A stretch of 64,000 bases of DNA, from the NCBI RefSeq assembly GCF_012275445.1, contig NZ_JAAZQK010000006.1, positions 124,001 through 188,000 of the forward strand, read 5' to 3'. A program made the translations under genes and the position numbers. Positions 34,711 to 43,601 of the stretch are shown here, piece by piece; position 1 is the stretch's first letter, and every line of letters starts with the position of its first letter. Under the pieces are notes generated by a model. The model had not been told where the DNA came from. It saw only the letters and a list, made by a program, of their open reading frames with translations, and ran no database searches. This DNA is from Rhizobacter sp. SG703. Its GTDB lineage: Bacteria; Pseudomonadota; Gammaproteobacteria; Burkholderiales; Burkholderiaceae_C.

Positions 34711-36284
34711 ACCCCGCCGGCCAAACCCCCTGCGACAAGGTCGCCATCCTGCATGGCACCCCCTGCGCCGGCGCTCAGGCCCGCGGGCAGCGCTGGACGC
34801 TCGCGGCGGCGATCCTCGGCTCGGGCATGGCCTTCATCGACGGCAGCATCGTCAACGTCGCGCTGCCGGCCATCCAGCGCGAACTCGGCGCCAGCGCCGC
34901 GCAGCTGCAGTGGATCGTCGAGGCCTATGCGCTGTTCCTCGCGTCGCTGCTGCTGGCCGGCGGCGCGCTCGGCGACCGGCTCGGGCGGCGGCGCATCTTC
35001 ATGGCCGGCGTCGCGCTGTTCACCGGCGCGTCGGCCGCCTGCGCGCTGTCGCCGTCGGCCGACCTGCTGATCGCGGCGCGCGCGGTGCAGGGCATCGGCG
35101 CAGCCTTGCTGGTGCCGGGCAGCCTGTCGCTGATCGGCGCCAACTTCACGCAGGCCGACCGCGGCCGCGCGATCGGCACCTGGTCGGCGCTGAGCGGCGT
35201 CGCGGCCGCGATCGGCCCGGTGCTCGGCGGCTGGCTGGTCGAGCACTACCGCTGGACCTGGGCTTTCCTGGTGAACCTGCCGCTCGGCGCCGCGCTGCTG
35301 CTGATCTGCGCCACCCGCGTGCCCGAAAGCCGCAACACCGCCGACACCTCGGCGATCGACCTGCCCGGCGCCTCGCTCGCGACGCTCGGGCTGGCCGGTG
35401 TCGTGTTCGCGCTGGTGCAGGCACCGCTGCACGGCTGGCGTTCGGCCGACGTGCTGGCGGCGCTCGCAATCGGCGTCGCCGGCCTGGCGGCCTTCATCCG
35501 CGTCGAGGCCCGCAGCGCCGCGCCGATGGTGCCGCTGCGCCTGTTCCGCATCGGCGATTTCGCCGGTGCCAACCTGCTGACGCTGCTGCTGTACGCCGCG
35601 CTCGGCGGCGGGCTTTATTTCCTGCCGCTCAACTTGATCCAGGTGCAGGGCTACGGTGCGGCGGCGGCGGGCGCCGCGATGCTGCCGTTCATCGCGATCA
35701 TGTTCGCGCTGTCGCGCGCCGCGGGGCACCTGGTCGACCGCACCGGGCCGCGGCTGCCGTTGATCGTCGGTCCGCTGGTGGCCGCGGTCGGCTTCGCGCT
35801 GTTCATGCTGCCGGGGGTCGGCAGCGGCTACTGGGCGGGCTTCTTCCCGGCCACCGTCGTGCTCGGCCTCGGCATGGCCATCACGGTCGCGCCGCTGACG
35901 ACCACGGTGATGAACGCGGTCGGGGCGGAAGCGGCCGGCGTCGCCTCGGGCGTCAACAATGCGGTGTCGCGCGCGGCCGGCCTGCTGGCCATCGCCGGCT
36001 TCGGCGTCCTGATGGCGCAGGGCTTCAACCACCAGCTCGCCGAATCGCTGCAGGCCTTGTCGCTGCCGCCCGGTGTGGCCGACGCGATCCGGCAGCAGCA
36101 GGACCGGCTCGCCGGCATCGCGCTGCCCGACGGGCTGGACGCGGCGCTCAAGCCGGCGCTGCAGCATGCGATCGGCAGCGCCTTCGTCGCCGGCTTCCGC
36201 CTGGTGATGGCGGTGTGCGCGGCGCTCGCGCTGCTCAGCGGCCTGAGCGCGGCCTGGATGATCGGGCGAGAGAGACCCGCGTGA
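34707..36284 (+). CDS. DHA2-family (14-helix) MFS drug exporter
   Basis: Predicted 525 aa. 'AFIDGSIVNVALPAIQRELGAS' with the D-G-S-I-V-N-V-A-L-P motif in helix 1, 'GGALGDRLGRRRIF' (motif A), and 'LIGANFTQADRGRAIGTWSALSGVAAAIGPVLGGWLVEHYRWTWAFLVNLP' (motif C region) identify EmrB/QacA-type proton-driven exporters. The start overlaps vapC by 4 bases. The XRE-cupin regulator beyond it may control the region. Fourteen hydrophobic segments fit the family. Confidence 0.88.
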   Translation: MNPAGQTPCDKVAILHGTPCAGAQARGQRWTLAAAILGSGMAFIDGSIVNVALPAIQRELGASAAQLQWIVEAYALFLASLLLAGGALGDRLGRRRIFMAGVALFTGASAACALSPSADLLIAARAVQGIGAALLVPGSLSLIGANFTQADRGRAIGTWSALSGVAAAIGPVLGGWLVEHYRWTWAFLVNLPLGAALLLICATRVPESRNTADTSAIDLPGASLATLGLAGVVFALVQAPLHGWRSADVLAALAIGVAGLAAFIRVEARSAAPMVPLRLFRIGDFAGANLLTLLLYAALGGGLYFLPLNLIQVQGYGAAAAGAAMLPFIAIMFALSRAAGHLVDRTGPRLPLIVGPLVAAVGFALFMLPGVGSGYWAGFFPATVVLGLGMAITVAPLTTTVMNAVGAEAAGVASGVNNAVSRAAGLLAIAGFGVLMAQGFNHQLAESLQALSLPPGVADAIRQQQDRLAGIALPDGLDAALKPALQHAIGSAFVAGFRLVMAVCAALALLSGLSAAWMIGRERPA

Positions 36285-36489
36285 ACACGCGGCGCGAGCG
36301 CAGCAGCAGCATCGCTGCCGCACCCGCGAGCATCCCGGCCGTGCCCCACGCGAGGTCGGCATGCACCAATGCGCACGACCCGCACATGAAGCCGGCGCTG
36401 AGGTAGAGGTTGTCCTCGCCGCGCCGCTGGGCCCACAGCGCCGAACCGATCGAGGCCAGCGCCAGGTCGCCATCAAGGCACCTGATCGC
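36235..36489 (-). pseudogene. Possible remnant of a small membrane-protein gene
   Basis: An open minus-strand frame without a plausible start codon encodes 'ALASIGSALWAQRRGEDN', 'LYLSAGFMCGSCALVHADLAW' and 'GTAGMLAGAAAMLLLRSRR'. Its codon bias is normal and one membrane helix is visible. It runs into the end of the MFS gene, so the true coding part probably lies within 36285-36470. It looks like the leftover of a gene cut by insertion of the neighbouring genes. Nothing else is seen in this 250-base gap. Confidence 0.35.
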
Positions 36490-36510
36490 TCAACGCAGCT
36501 TGACACTTTC

Positions 36511-36526
36511 ATCCAACATATTGGAT
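36511..36526. promoter_or_regulatory. Operator/promoter of the XRE-cupin gene
   Basis: ATCCAA-CATA-TTGGAT, a perfect 16-bp palindrome, follows a TTGACA -35 box (36500-36505). A partial third copy, ATTCCAATGATT, lies at the start codon. The layout suggests autorepression by the XRE-cupin protein. Confidence 0.6.
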
Positions 36527-36536
36527 GATTATTCCA

Positions 36537-37127
36537 ATGATTGATGAGCACGCCCCTTCGCTGTCCGACCGCATCGCACGGAACCTGCGCGAGCTGCGCG
36601 CCGCGCGTGGGCTGTCGCTCGACGAACTGGCGACGCAGTGCAACGTCAGCCGCTCGATGATCTCGCTGATCGAGCGCGGCGAGAGCAGCCCGACTGCCGT
36701 CGTGCTGGAGAAACTGGCCACCGGGCTCGGCGTGCCGCTTGCGTCGTTGTTCGAGGCGCCGGGCGCTGCACCCGCGCCGGTGTCGCGGCTGGCCGATCAA
36801 CTGCTGTGGCGCGACCCGGCCTCGGGCTATGTGCGGCGCAACGTCTCGCCACCGGGCTTCGCGTCGCCGATCCAGATCGTCGAGGTCGCCTTCCCGGCCG
36901 GCGCGCGCGTCAGCTACGAGACCGCCGCCCGCACGCCGCGCGTGCACCAGCAGGTCTGGGTGCTCGAAGGCAGCATCGCCATCGCGCTCGGCGACGAGCG
37001 GCACCGGCTGAACGCCGGCGACTGCCTGGCGATGGTGCTCGACCGCCCGATGAGCTACCACAACCCGACACGCAAGCCGGCCCGCTACGCCGTCGTGATC
37101 ACCACCGACACCGCCCCCTGGAGATGA
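36537..37127 (+). CDS. XRE-family regulator with C-terminal cupin domain
   Basis: Predicted 196 aa. The HTH_3 domain 'RIARNLRELRAARGLSLDELATQCNVSRSMISLIERGESSPT' occupies residues 12-54. The C-terminal half is a cupin ('HQQVWVLEGSIAIALGDERHRLNAGDCLAMVLDRPMSYHNPT'). Such proteins sense small molecules. The start was put at MIDEHAPSL, since the earlier ATG at 36525 lies in the operator. A GNAT gene follows after one base and is its likely target. Confidence 0.87.
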   Translation: MIDEHAPSLSDRIARNLRELRAARGLSLDELATQCNVSRSMISLIERGESSPTAVVLEKLATGLGVPLASLFEAPGAAPAPVSRLADQLLWRDPASGYVRRNVSPPGFASPIQIVEVAFPAGARVSYETAARTPRVHQQVWVLEGSIAIALGDERHRLNAGDCLAMVLDRPMSYHNPTRKPARYAVVITTDTAPWR

Positions 37128-37128
37128 C

Positions 37129-37656
37129 ATGCCCTCCCCTGACCTGACCGTGCGCCGCCTCGCCACGCTGACGCCGGCCGACATCGATGCGCTGAGCGCG
37201 GTGCTGATCGACTGCGTCGACGGCGGCGCCTCGGTCGGCTTCATGCAACCGTTCGATCCGGCGCGCGCTCGGGCCTTCTGGCGCCGCGTGGCCGACGGCG
37301 TCGCCCGCGGCGAGCGCGCACTGCTGGTCGCGCAAGACGCGCTGGGCATCGTCGGCACCGTGCAGCTGGTGCTCGACCAGCCGGACAACCAGCCGCACCG
37401 CGCCGACCTCTGCAAGATGCTGGTGCACCGCCGCTCGCGCCGCCAGGGCACCGGCGCCGCGCTGATGCGCGCGGCCGAAACGCTGGCGCGCGAGAATGGC
37501 AAGACGCTGCTGGTGCTCGACACCGCGAACCCGGATGCCGAGCGCTTGTACGAGCGCGAAGGCTGGCAACGCGTCGGCACGGTGCCCGACTACGCGCTGC
37601 TGCCCGATGGCGGGCTGTGCGCGACGACCTTCTTCTATCGCCAGCTCAGCGGCTGA
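37129..37656 (+). CDS. GNAT acetyltransferase, tabtoxin-resistance-like
   Basis: Predicted 175 aa. 'VGTVQLVLDQPDNQPHRADLCKMLVHRRSRRQGTGAALMRAAE' is the acetyl-CoA site and closely resembles Ttr-type acetyltransferases. 'LLVLDTANPDAERLYEREGWQRVGTVPDYAL' completes the fold. Ttr enzymes detoxify beta-lactam-like phytotoxins, though many homologues have other substrates. It is co-transcribed with the XRE-cupin regulator. Confidence 0.87.
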   Translation: MPSPDLTVRRLATLTPADIDALSAVLIDCVDGGASVGFMQPFDPARARAFWRRVADGVARGERALLVAQDALGIVGTVQLVLDQPDNQPHRADLCKMLVHRRSRRQGTGAALMRAAETLARENGKTLLVLDTANPDAERLYEREGWQRVGTVPDYALLPDGGLCATTFFYRQLSG

Positions 37657-37674
37657 TCGAAACGATCCGGCGGT

Positions 37675-38010
37675 TCAGCGTCCCACCGCCGCACACAGCC
37701 GCGCCGCCTGCCGCACATGCGGCGCCAGCACCTGCGTCTCCGCTGCGTCGTCGCGCTTCAGCGCATGCGACGCGGCGGCCTGCCACTCCGCGTCGCTGAC
37801 GCTCTGGCCCAGGCTCTTGCTCCAGCAGCCGCACATCGCCTGCGCATTCGACGGCGTCAGCCCGCCGGCCTTCGCGTCGACCACGCAGCCGGCCTCGAGC
37901 TTCTGGCGGTACTGGGCAATCTGCTCGGGGCGCAGCTCGGCGGACACCGGCTGCGCGCTCGCGCCGCCGATGAAAAACAGTGCCGCCGTCGCCAGAAAGA
38001 ATCGATTCAT
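37675..38010 (-). CDS. Small exported protein
   Basis: Predicted 111 aa with a signal peptide ending 'GGASAQ'. The mature part is helical with three cysteines ('AGCVVDAKAGG', 'QAMCGCWSK') that could form a disulfide or bind a metal. No family recognised. It is convergent with the GNAT gene 19 bases away; the 89 bases behind its start show nothing further. Confidence 0.6.
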   Translation of the reverse strand: MNRFFLATAALFFIGGASAQPVSAELRPEQIAQYRQKLEAGCVVDAKAGGLTPSNAQAMCGCWSKSLGQSVSDAEWQAAASHALKRDDAAETQVLAPHVRQAARLCAAVGR

Positions 38011-38099
38011 CGTCCGCCGATTGTGCGTGCCGGCGCGGCCGCGGAGAAGCGTTGCATCCCCCCGGTTTCAGGGTGCGCCGACCAACACGATGAAGGCCT

Positions 38100-40856
38100 T
38101 CAGGCCGCGACGAGTGTCGGCTGCCGGTCGCCGACCAGCAGCGTGGTCGCGGTGGCGGCCGGCGCGGGTCGCGAATGCAGGAAGCCCTGCACGATGTCGC
38201 AGCCCCAGCCGTCGAGCAGGCCCTGCTGGGCCGGCGTCTCGACGCCTTCGGCAGTGACCGACAGGCCGAGGCTGTGCGCCAGCTCGATCACCGTGCGCAC
38301 GATGGTGTCGTCCTGCTCGCTCGCGCCGAGCTGGCTGATGAACGAGCGGTCGATCTTCAGCCGGTTCAGCGGGAAGCGGCGCAGGTACGACAGGCTGGCG
38401 TAGCCGGTGCCGAAGTCGTCGATCGCCAGCTGCAGCCCGAGCGCACGCAAGGCATGCAGCCGCGCGACGCTGGCCTCGGCATCGTCCATCACGCTGCCCT
38501 CGGTGATCTCGAGCTCGATCTGCGCCGGGTCGACCCCGGTCTCGGCCAGCGTCTCGCGCACCGTGGTCATGAACTCCGGGTGGTTGAACTGGCGCGGCGA
38601 GATGTTGACCGCCACCACCGGCGAGCCCAGCCCCGCATCGGCCCAGGCCCGCGCCTGCAGGCACGACTGGCGCAGCACCCAGGCGCCGATGCGCACGATC
38701 AGCCCGGTCTCCTCGGCCAGCGGAATGAATTGCGCCGGCGACACCATCTTGCCGTCGTCGTGCCAGCGCAGCAGCGCCTCGAAGCCCTTGATGCCGCCGC
38801 CGCGCGCGCGCTGCCCCTGGTAGAACACCTCGAAGTCGCCCGACTCCAGCGCCTTCTTCATGCGCGACTCCATGCGCAGCTTGTCGCGCTGGCCTTCGCC
38901 GATGCATGCGTTGTAGACCACGTGGCTGTTGCCCGGCTCGGCCTGAGCCTGCAGCTTGGCCAGCTCGGCCAGCCGCGCCACCTCGTCGTGGTTGCTCGCG
39001 TCCTTCGGGTATTCGGACGCACCGACACCGATCGACACCATCAGGTCCTGGTGGCCGATCTCGAACGGCATGTCCATCGCCTCGGTCAGCGCTTCCAGCG
39101 AGCGGTGCAGCCGCGGCACGTCGGCGCCGAAGCGGTAGATCGCCGCGAAGGTCACGCCGTCGATGCGGTACAGGCGGCCGGCGTGGCGCGTCGCCGCATC
39201 GTCCAGCCGGGTCGCGATCTGGCACAGCAGCGTGTCGCCGAGCTGGTGGCCGACGCTGCCGACGATCAGGCCGAACTGCTTGACCGACAGCGTCACCGCG
39301 CAGTACGGCTGGCCGGCCATCGACGCGATGTCGGCCTCCATCGCGCGCCGGTTCAGCAGGCCGGTGACCTTGTCGTGCGTGCTCGCGAATTCCAGCGCCT
39401 CGTTGTTGAGGGCGAGCCGGCGGTTCGCGTCGAGCGAGCGCAGGTAGAGCCGCCAGGCCGCGACGACGCCGATCGCCATCGCCACCACCAGCAAGAAGCC
39501 GAGCGCGCGCTCGTTCTTGCGCCGCGAGATCTCGACCGCCTGCAGTTCGTTGTCGTGTTGCAGCTGCTCCAGCTGGCGCTGGCGCTGCTGGAAGCTCGAC
39601 TCGCGCTGCAGCGCGACGACGGTGCTGTGACGGTCGCGGCGGTCGAGGTCGGTCTCGAGCAGCAGCGCTTCGCGCAGCCGGTCGAGCGCCTGCGCGGCCT
39701 GCCCGGCCCGTTCCAGCGCCGCGGCATAGCGGTTCAGCTGGATCAGGTATTCGGCATTGCGTCCGGCCTTGCCGAGCAGCGCCAGGCCCTGGTCGGCGAG
39801 TTGCCGGCCGGTCAGCAGGTGGCCGGCACCGAGTTCGGCCAGGCCCTGGTTGACGAGGGCGCGCGCGGCGGTGCCGGTGTCCTGGCGGACGTCGGCCAGG
39901 CGCTGCGCCCGCAGGGCGAATTCGCGGGCCGCCGCGAAATCGCGGTGACCGAGGTACAGCGTCGACATCGTCAGCAGCGTGTCCATCTCGGTGCTCAGCC
40001 AGCTGGCACCGCCCATCTGCGAGTTGACGCTGGACGCCGGACGCACCGCGCTGCCGGTGAGCGCCGCTTGCTGGCGCGCACGCTCGGCGCGGTCGGGAAG
40101 ATGGGCCGCTTCGGCGGCGAGCGCCTCCATGATCCAGCCGGAGGTGATCAGTCCGACGTCGCCGGCCCGGCTGGCGAGCTCGCGCACGCGGCTCGACTCC
40201 TGCAGCGCCGCGGTGAGGTCGCCCTTCACGATGCGCAGCGGCGCCAACGCCTGGAAGGCCTGGGCTTCGCGACGCTGGTTGCGGCCGGTGCGTGCGGCCT
40301 GCACCGCGGCTTCGAGCAGGCGGATGCCTTCGTCGATCTGGCCGTTCGAGGTGGCCAGGTCGCCGGCGGTCATGTCGATCCAGTAGCTGAGGTCGGGGCT
40401 GCGGACCTTCTCGGCCAGCGGCACCGCGCTCTCGATCCAGCCGAAGGCGGCGCGCACCTGGCCGGAGAACTGCAGCACACAGGCCTTCAGCGTGTAGGCC
40501 GACGCGAGGGCCGCGGCGTCTTCGGTGCGGCGGCCGATGTCGGTGAGTTCCTCGATCGCGGCCTCGGCCACGGCCGGCTTGTCGATGGCGGCGTGGGCAT
40601 AGCCCCAGGCGGCCAGGAAGATGCGCAGGTCGTCACCACCGCTCGCCCGCGCCTGCGCCTCGATCGGGCGCAATTCGGTGATGACCGACGCGGGTTCATT
40701 GCCGTGGCGAGCCTCGATCGCGAAGACGGCGTTGCCGATCTCGCCAGCCTGCGCCGGGCGGGCCAGCATCAGCGCGCCACCCAGCAGCAGCAGCAGGCAC
40801 CCGGCAGCGACGCGGCGTTGCCAGGGGGCGTTGTGGAGGCGGGCGAAGGAGGGCAC
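38100..40856 (-). CDS. TPR-GGDEF-EAL c-di-GMP protein with degenerate GGDEF
   Basis: Predicted 918 aa from a GTG. Signal sequence, a periplasmic TPR-like helical sensor (about residues 40-440), one membrane helix ('ALGFLLVVAMAIGVVAAW'), then a GGDEF domain whose active motif reads RIDGVTF, so it should not make c-di-GMP. A full EAL domain follows: 'GFEALLRW', 'VAVNISPRQF', 'LEITEG', 'AIDDFGTGYASLSYL', 'LKIDRSFI', 'TAEGVET'. It should hydrolyse c-di-GMP, with the dead GGDEF perhaps sensing GTP. Confidence 0.9.
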   Translation of the reverse strand: MPSFARLHNAPWQRRVAAGCLLLLLGGALMLARPAQAGEIGNAVFAIEARHGNEPASVITELRPIEAQARASGGDDLRIFLAAWGYAHAAIDKPAVAEAAIEELTDIGRRTEDAAALASAYTLKACVLQFSGQVRAAFGWIESAVPLAEKVRSPDLSYWIDMTAGDLATSNGQIDEGIRLLEAAVQAARTGRNQRREAQAFQALAPLRIVKGDLTAALQESSRVRELASRAGDVGLITSGWIMEALAAEAAHLPDRAERARQQAALTGSAVRPASSVNSQMGGASWLSTEMDTLLTMSTLYLGHRDFAAAREFALRAQRLADVRQDTGTAARALVNQGLAELGAGHLLTGRQLADQGLALLGKAGRNAEYLIQLNRYAAALERAGQAAQALDRLREALLLETDLDRRDRHSTVVALQRESSFQQRQRQLEQLQHDNELQAVEISRRKNERALGFLLVVAMAIGVVAAWRLYLRSLDANRRLALNNEALEFASTHDKVTGLLNRRAMEADIASMAGQPYCAVTLSVKQFGLIVGSVGHQLGDTLLCQIATRLDDAATRHAGRLYRIDGVTFAAIYRFGADVPRLHRSLEALTEAMDMPFEIGHQDLMVSIGVGASEYPKDASNHDEVARLAELAKLQAQAEPGNSHVVYNACIGEGQRDKLRMESRMKKALESGDFEVFYQGQRARGGGIKGFEALLRWHDDGKMVSPAQFIPLAEETGLIVRIGAWVLRQSCLQARAWADAGLGSPVVAVNISPRQFNHPEFMTTVRETLAETGVDPAQIELEITEGSVMDDAEASVARLHALRALGLQLAIDDFGTGYASLSYLRRFPLNRLKIDRSFISQLGASEQDDTIVRTVIELAHSLGLSVTAEGVETPAQQGLLDGWGCDIVQGFLHSRPAPAATATTLLVGDRQPTLVAA

Positions 40857-40957
40857 ACGGTTTTATCGGCCCCGCCGGCAGGCGGCTTGAGATGGCCGGA
40901 CCCGCGGCCGATGCCGCGTGCCGTGTGCAAAGTCGCGGTTCGGCGGCCGCTGCAAGC

Positions 40958-41260
40958 TCAGGGCTGCGGGCCGTCGTAACCTTCGATGACCACGATGTCG
41001 AGCGTCGACACCTTCTCGCGCAGCCGGATCGCGGCCTGGTAGTCCTCCGACTTCCAGCAGGCGAGCGCCGCTTCGTAGGTCGGGAATTCCAGCACGACGT
41101 GCCGGGCGCGGCTGCTGCCCTCCACCACCTCGAAGCCGCCGGCGCGCACCAGGAAGCGCGCACCGAAACGCTTGAACGGCGCGGCATTGGCCGCCTGGTA
41201 GGTCTTGTAGACCTCGGGATCGGTGATGTCGGCACGCACGATCCAGTAGCCCTTGGGCAT
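40958..41260 (-). CDS. DUF1330 family protein
   Basis: Predicted 100 aa. 'MPKGYWIVRADITDPEVYKTYQAANAAPFKRFGARFLVRAGGFEVVEG' and 'RHVVLEFPTYEAALACWKSEDYQAAIRLR' are characteristic of DUF1330, a dimeric ferredoxin-like barrel. The function is unknown. It stands downstream of the metallophosphoesterase gene on the same strand with a 53-base gap. Confidence 0.88.
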   Translation of the reverse strand: MPKGYWIVRADITDPEVYKTYQAANAAPFKRFGARFLVRAGGFEVVEGSSRARHVVLEFPTYEAALACWKSEDYQAAIRLREKVSTLDIVVIEGYDGPQP

Positions 41261-41313
41261 GGCAATCTCCAGAGTCTCGGGAAAGACCCGGAGCTTGCCA
41301 CCAAACGACGCCG

Positions 41314-43470
41314 TCAGTTGAAGGTCACGGCCGTCGCGTCCGCATTCACCAGCTTCCTGTTCTTGAAGTCGATCGTGAAATGACCGCTCGGCTTGCCGGA
41401 GCCCAGGCCCTTGAAGATCGCGAAGACCTGCTTGAACTGGTTCTGGAACAGCACCTGCACCGCGTTCTGGTCCGACGGCTTGTCGGCCACCTTGACGATC
41501 GCCGCCGGCGCCGCGGGAAACGCGGACATCAGCAGCTTGTACTGCCTGACCCGCAGCTCGCCCATGTCGCGCAGCGCCAGCTCGCCGGCATACACCGTGC
41601 GATGGAAGTCGCCGTAGAACTCGTACGGCGTCACCTTGGCCAGTGCATCGAAGTCGAGCCCGGCGGCGGTGGCCAGCGTGCGGGCCCTGGCGGTCGCGGC
41701 GGCCCAGTCGGCGGCCAGTTGCGTGGCCGGTGCGGCCACCGGGCTGGCCGGCGGCGTGCCGGCCGCGGCGCAGGCGGCGCTCAGCGGCACGATGCCCGGC
41801 GCGTCCTTCAGCTGGGCCAGCGTGACCGCAGTGTCCAGCTGCGACAGCACCAGCATCTGCTGCAGCGTCAGGCCCGTCGCGGCTTCCTTCATCTCGCACG
41901 GCCAGTACTCGTCCATGAAGCGCAGGCGCGACAGCTCGCCGAAGTAGTAGCGGGTGAATTCGCCGTAGCTCTTCGTGTCGAGCACGCCATGGTTCCAGCG
42001 CTTGGCGATGTCGGTCGCCGCGGTGCTGGCCTGCAGGTAGTCGAACTCCACCTGGTACTGCGGGAACAGCTCCTTGAAACGCGGCACGTCGTTCAGCGCG
42101 ACGGTCTGCACGTCGGCGACGTCGGCGCTCTTGTACGTGACGATCTTGTAGGCCGCGCCGTACACCGCGAGCGACGGCGACTGCACGTTGGCCAGGTAGC
42201 GGCCGTTGGCATCGGTGTACTCGTTGCTGCCGTTGAAGTGCATGTGGCCGCCGACGTGCAGCTGCAGCCCGGTGGCGACCAGCGCCTGGGTGGTCGCCGA
42301 TTCCGGCACGCGCGCCGTCTGGAACGCGCCCGACTTGAACACCGCCTTCATCGCGTCGGTCTGGTTCGCGTAGAAGTCCATCGTCGGGTAGTGCGAGAAC
42401 GCGATCAGCTGCTTGCCCTCGGCCTTCGCGCGCGCGCTCACCTTGGTGATCCACTCGAGCAGGTGCTTCTTGTGCGTCAGCACCTTGTTCCAGCCCGCAT
42501 TGCCGGCGCCGTCGTAGCCCTTGAAGCTCTTCGGGTTGGCCGGGTCGAACTTGGCATTCGGGATGTAGACGTTGGCATCGATCGACAGCAGCCACAGGCC
42601 CTTGGTCGGCTCGACCAGGTAGCTCGCATCGACCAGGTTGCCGCACCTGGTGTAGGTGGTGCCGGCGACCTTGTAGGCGCCGCCCTCGCCTTCGGCGCAG
42701 ATCTCGAACTGGCGGTTCGCGAGGGCCGACTGCGTCTTCGCGTCGGTGTAGTTGTAGCCGTTCGCGTACTGGCTGAACGGCGTCTCCCACAGCAGGTCGG
42801 TCGAGGTCGGCATGAAGCCGAAGTCGCCGAGGCGGGCGATGATGTTCTCGTAGCCGAGTTCCTTCAGCTGGTCGGTGCAGACCACGGTCGGGTCAGCGGC
42901 CTTGCAGGCGGCGTTGCCGGTGGCGAACACCTTCTGCTCCTTGCCGTCCTTCGTCAGGAAGTCGTTCTTGCCGGCCTCGTCGTCGTCGAACGGCTCGTTC
43001 GGATCGTGGTTGCCCGGTGCGATGAAGAAGCGCATGCCCTTCGCGCGGTACTCCTGCAGGATCGCGGCGATGCCGTCGACGTTGACCGGCTGCGCGTCGT
43101 CGGTGTAGTCGCCCGGCAGCGCGACGTACTTGATGCCCTTCGCGAAGGCATCGTCGAGCGCGGCGCGGAAGGCGAAGTAGTTCTCGTTGAACAGGCGCGT
43201 CGACGTGAGCTGCGCGTACATCGTGCGGATCGTCGCGTTCTTGCCGCTGGTGGTCGGGATGCCGCTGAAGCTGCTGCTCTTGAAGTCGCCGTACACATCC
43301 TCGAAGTGCACGTCGGTCATCAGCGCGACCGACGGCGAGAACGCCGCTGGCGGGGCCGGTGCCGGTGCGGGGCTGCCGCTGTCGCCGCCGCCGCAGGCCG
43401 TGACGGCAGCGAGGACGGCGAGGGTCGCGAACGCGGAAGGAATCAGGGTGTGGCGCAGGGAACGCGTCAT
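41314..43470 (-). CDS. Metallophosphoesterase lipoprotein
   Basis: Predicted 718 aa. Lipobox 'VTACGGG' at about residue 27. The calcineurin-like metal sites are clear: 'ALMTDVHFEDV', 'YVALPGDYTDD', 'FFIAPGNHDPNEP', 'LIAFSHYPTM' and 'LHVGGHMHFNG'. It is expected to remove phosphate from external esters at the outer membrane or periplasm. A long C-terminal helical domain is unassigned. It is transcribed away from the XRE/AbiEii pair. Confidence 0.87.
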   Translation of the reverse strand: MTRSLRHTLIPSAFATLAVLAAVTACGGGDSGSPAPAPAPPAAFSPSVALMTDVHFEDVYGDFKSSSFSGIPTTSGKNATIRTMYAQLTSTRLFNENYFAFRAALDDAFAKGIKYVALPGDYTDDAQPVNVDGIAAILQEYRAKGMRFFIAPGNHDPNEPFDDDEAGKNDFLTKDGKEQKVFATGNAACKAADPTVVCTDQLKELGYENIIARLGDFGFMPTSTDLLWETPFSQYANGYNYTDAKTQSALANRQFEICAEGEGGAYKVAGTTYTRCGNLVDASYLVEPTKGLWLLSIDANVYIPNAKFDPANPKSFKGYDGAGNAGWNKVLTHKKHLLEWITKVSARAKAEGKQLIAFSHYPTMDFYANQTDAMKAVFKSGAFQTARVPESATTQALVATGLQLHVGGHMHFNGSNEYTDANGRYLANVQSPSLAVYGAAYKIVTYKSADVADVQTVALNDVPRFKELFPQYQVEFDYLQASTAATDIAKRWNHGVLDTKSYGEFTRYYFGELSRLRFMDEYWPCEMKEAATGLTLQQMLVLSQLDTAVTLAQLKDAPGIVPLSAACAAAGTPPASPVAAPATQLAADWAAATARARTLATAAGLDFDALAKVTPYEFYGDFHRTVYAGELALRDMGELRVRQYKLLMSAFPAAPAAIVKVADKPSDQNAVQVLFQNQFKQVFAIFKGLGSGKPSGHFTIDFKNRKLVNADATAVTFN

Positions 43471-43551
43471 GGAGAACAGCTCGTCGGTTGCGAAGCCGTC
43501 GATGGTGATGTCGGATGGTGACGTGAGCGTGACGCTGGATGTCCTTGAAAA

Positions 43552-43601
43552 GTGTTTCTCATGCTGGACATTTATCGGATATTGACCATAATGAGAAACA
43601 C
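43552..43601. promoter_or_regulatory. Operator of the XRE-AbiEii pair
   Basis: GTGTTTCTCAT (43552-43562) and ATGAGAAACAC (43591-43601) are a perfect 11-bp inverted repeat separated by 28 bases. The right arm covers the start codon of the antitoxin-like XRE gene. A likely site of autorepression. Confidence 0.65.

Noticed and set aside
38175-40979. Open plus-strand frame of over 900 codons opposite the GGDEF/EAL gene
   Set aside because: Antisense shadow of a gene with intact EAL motifs.
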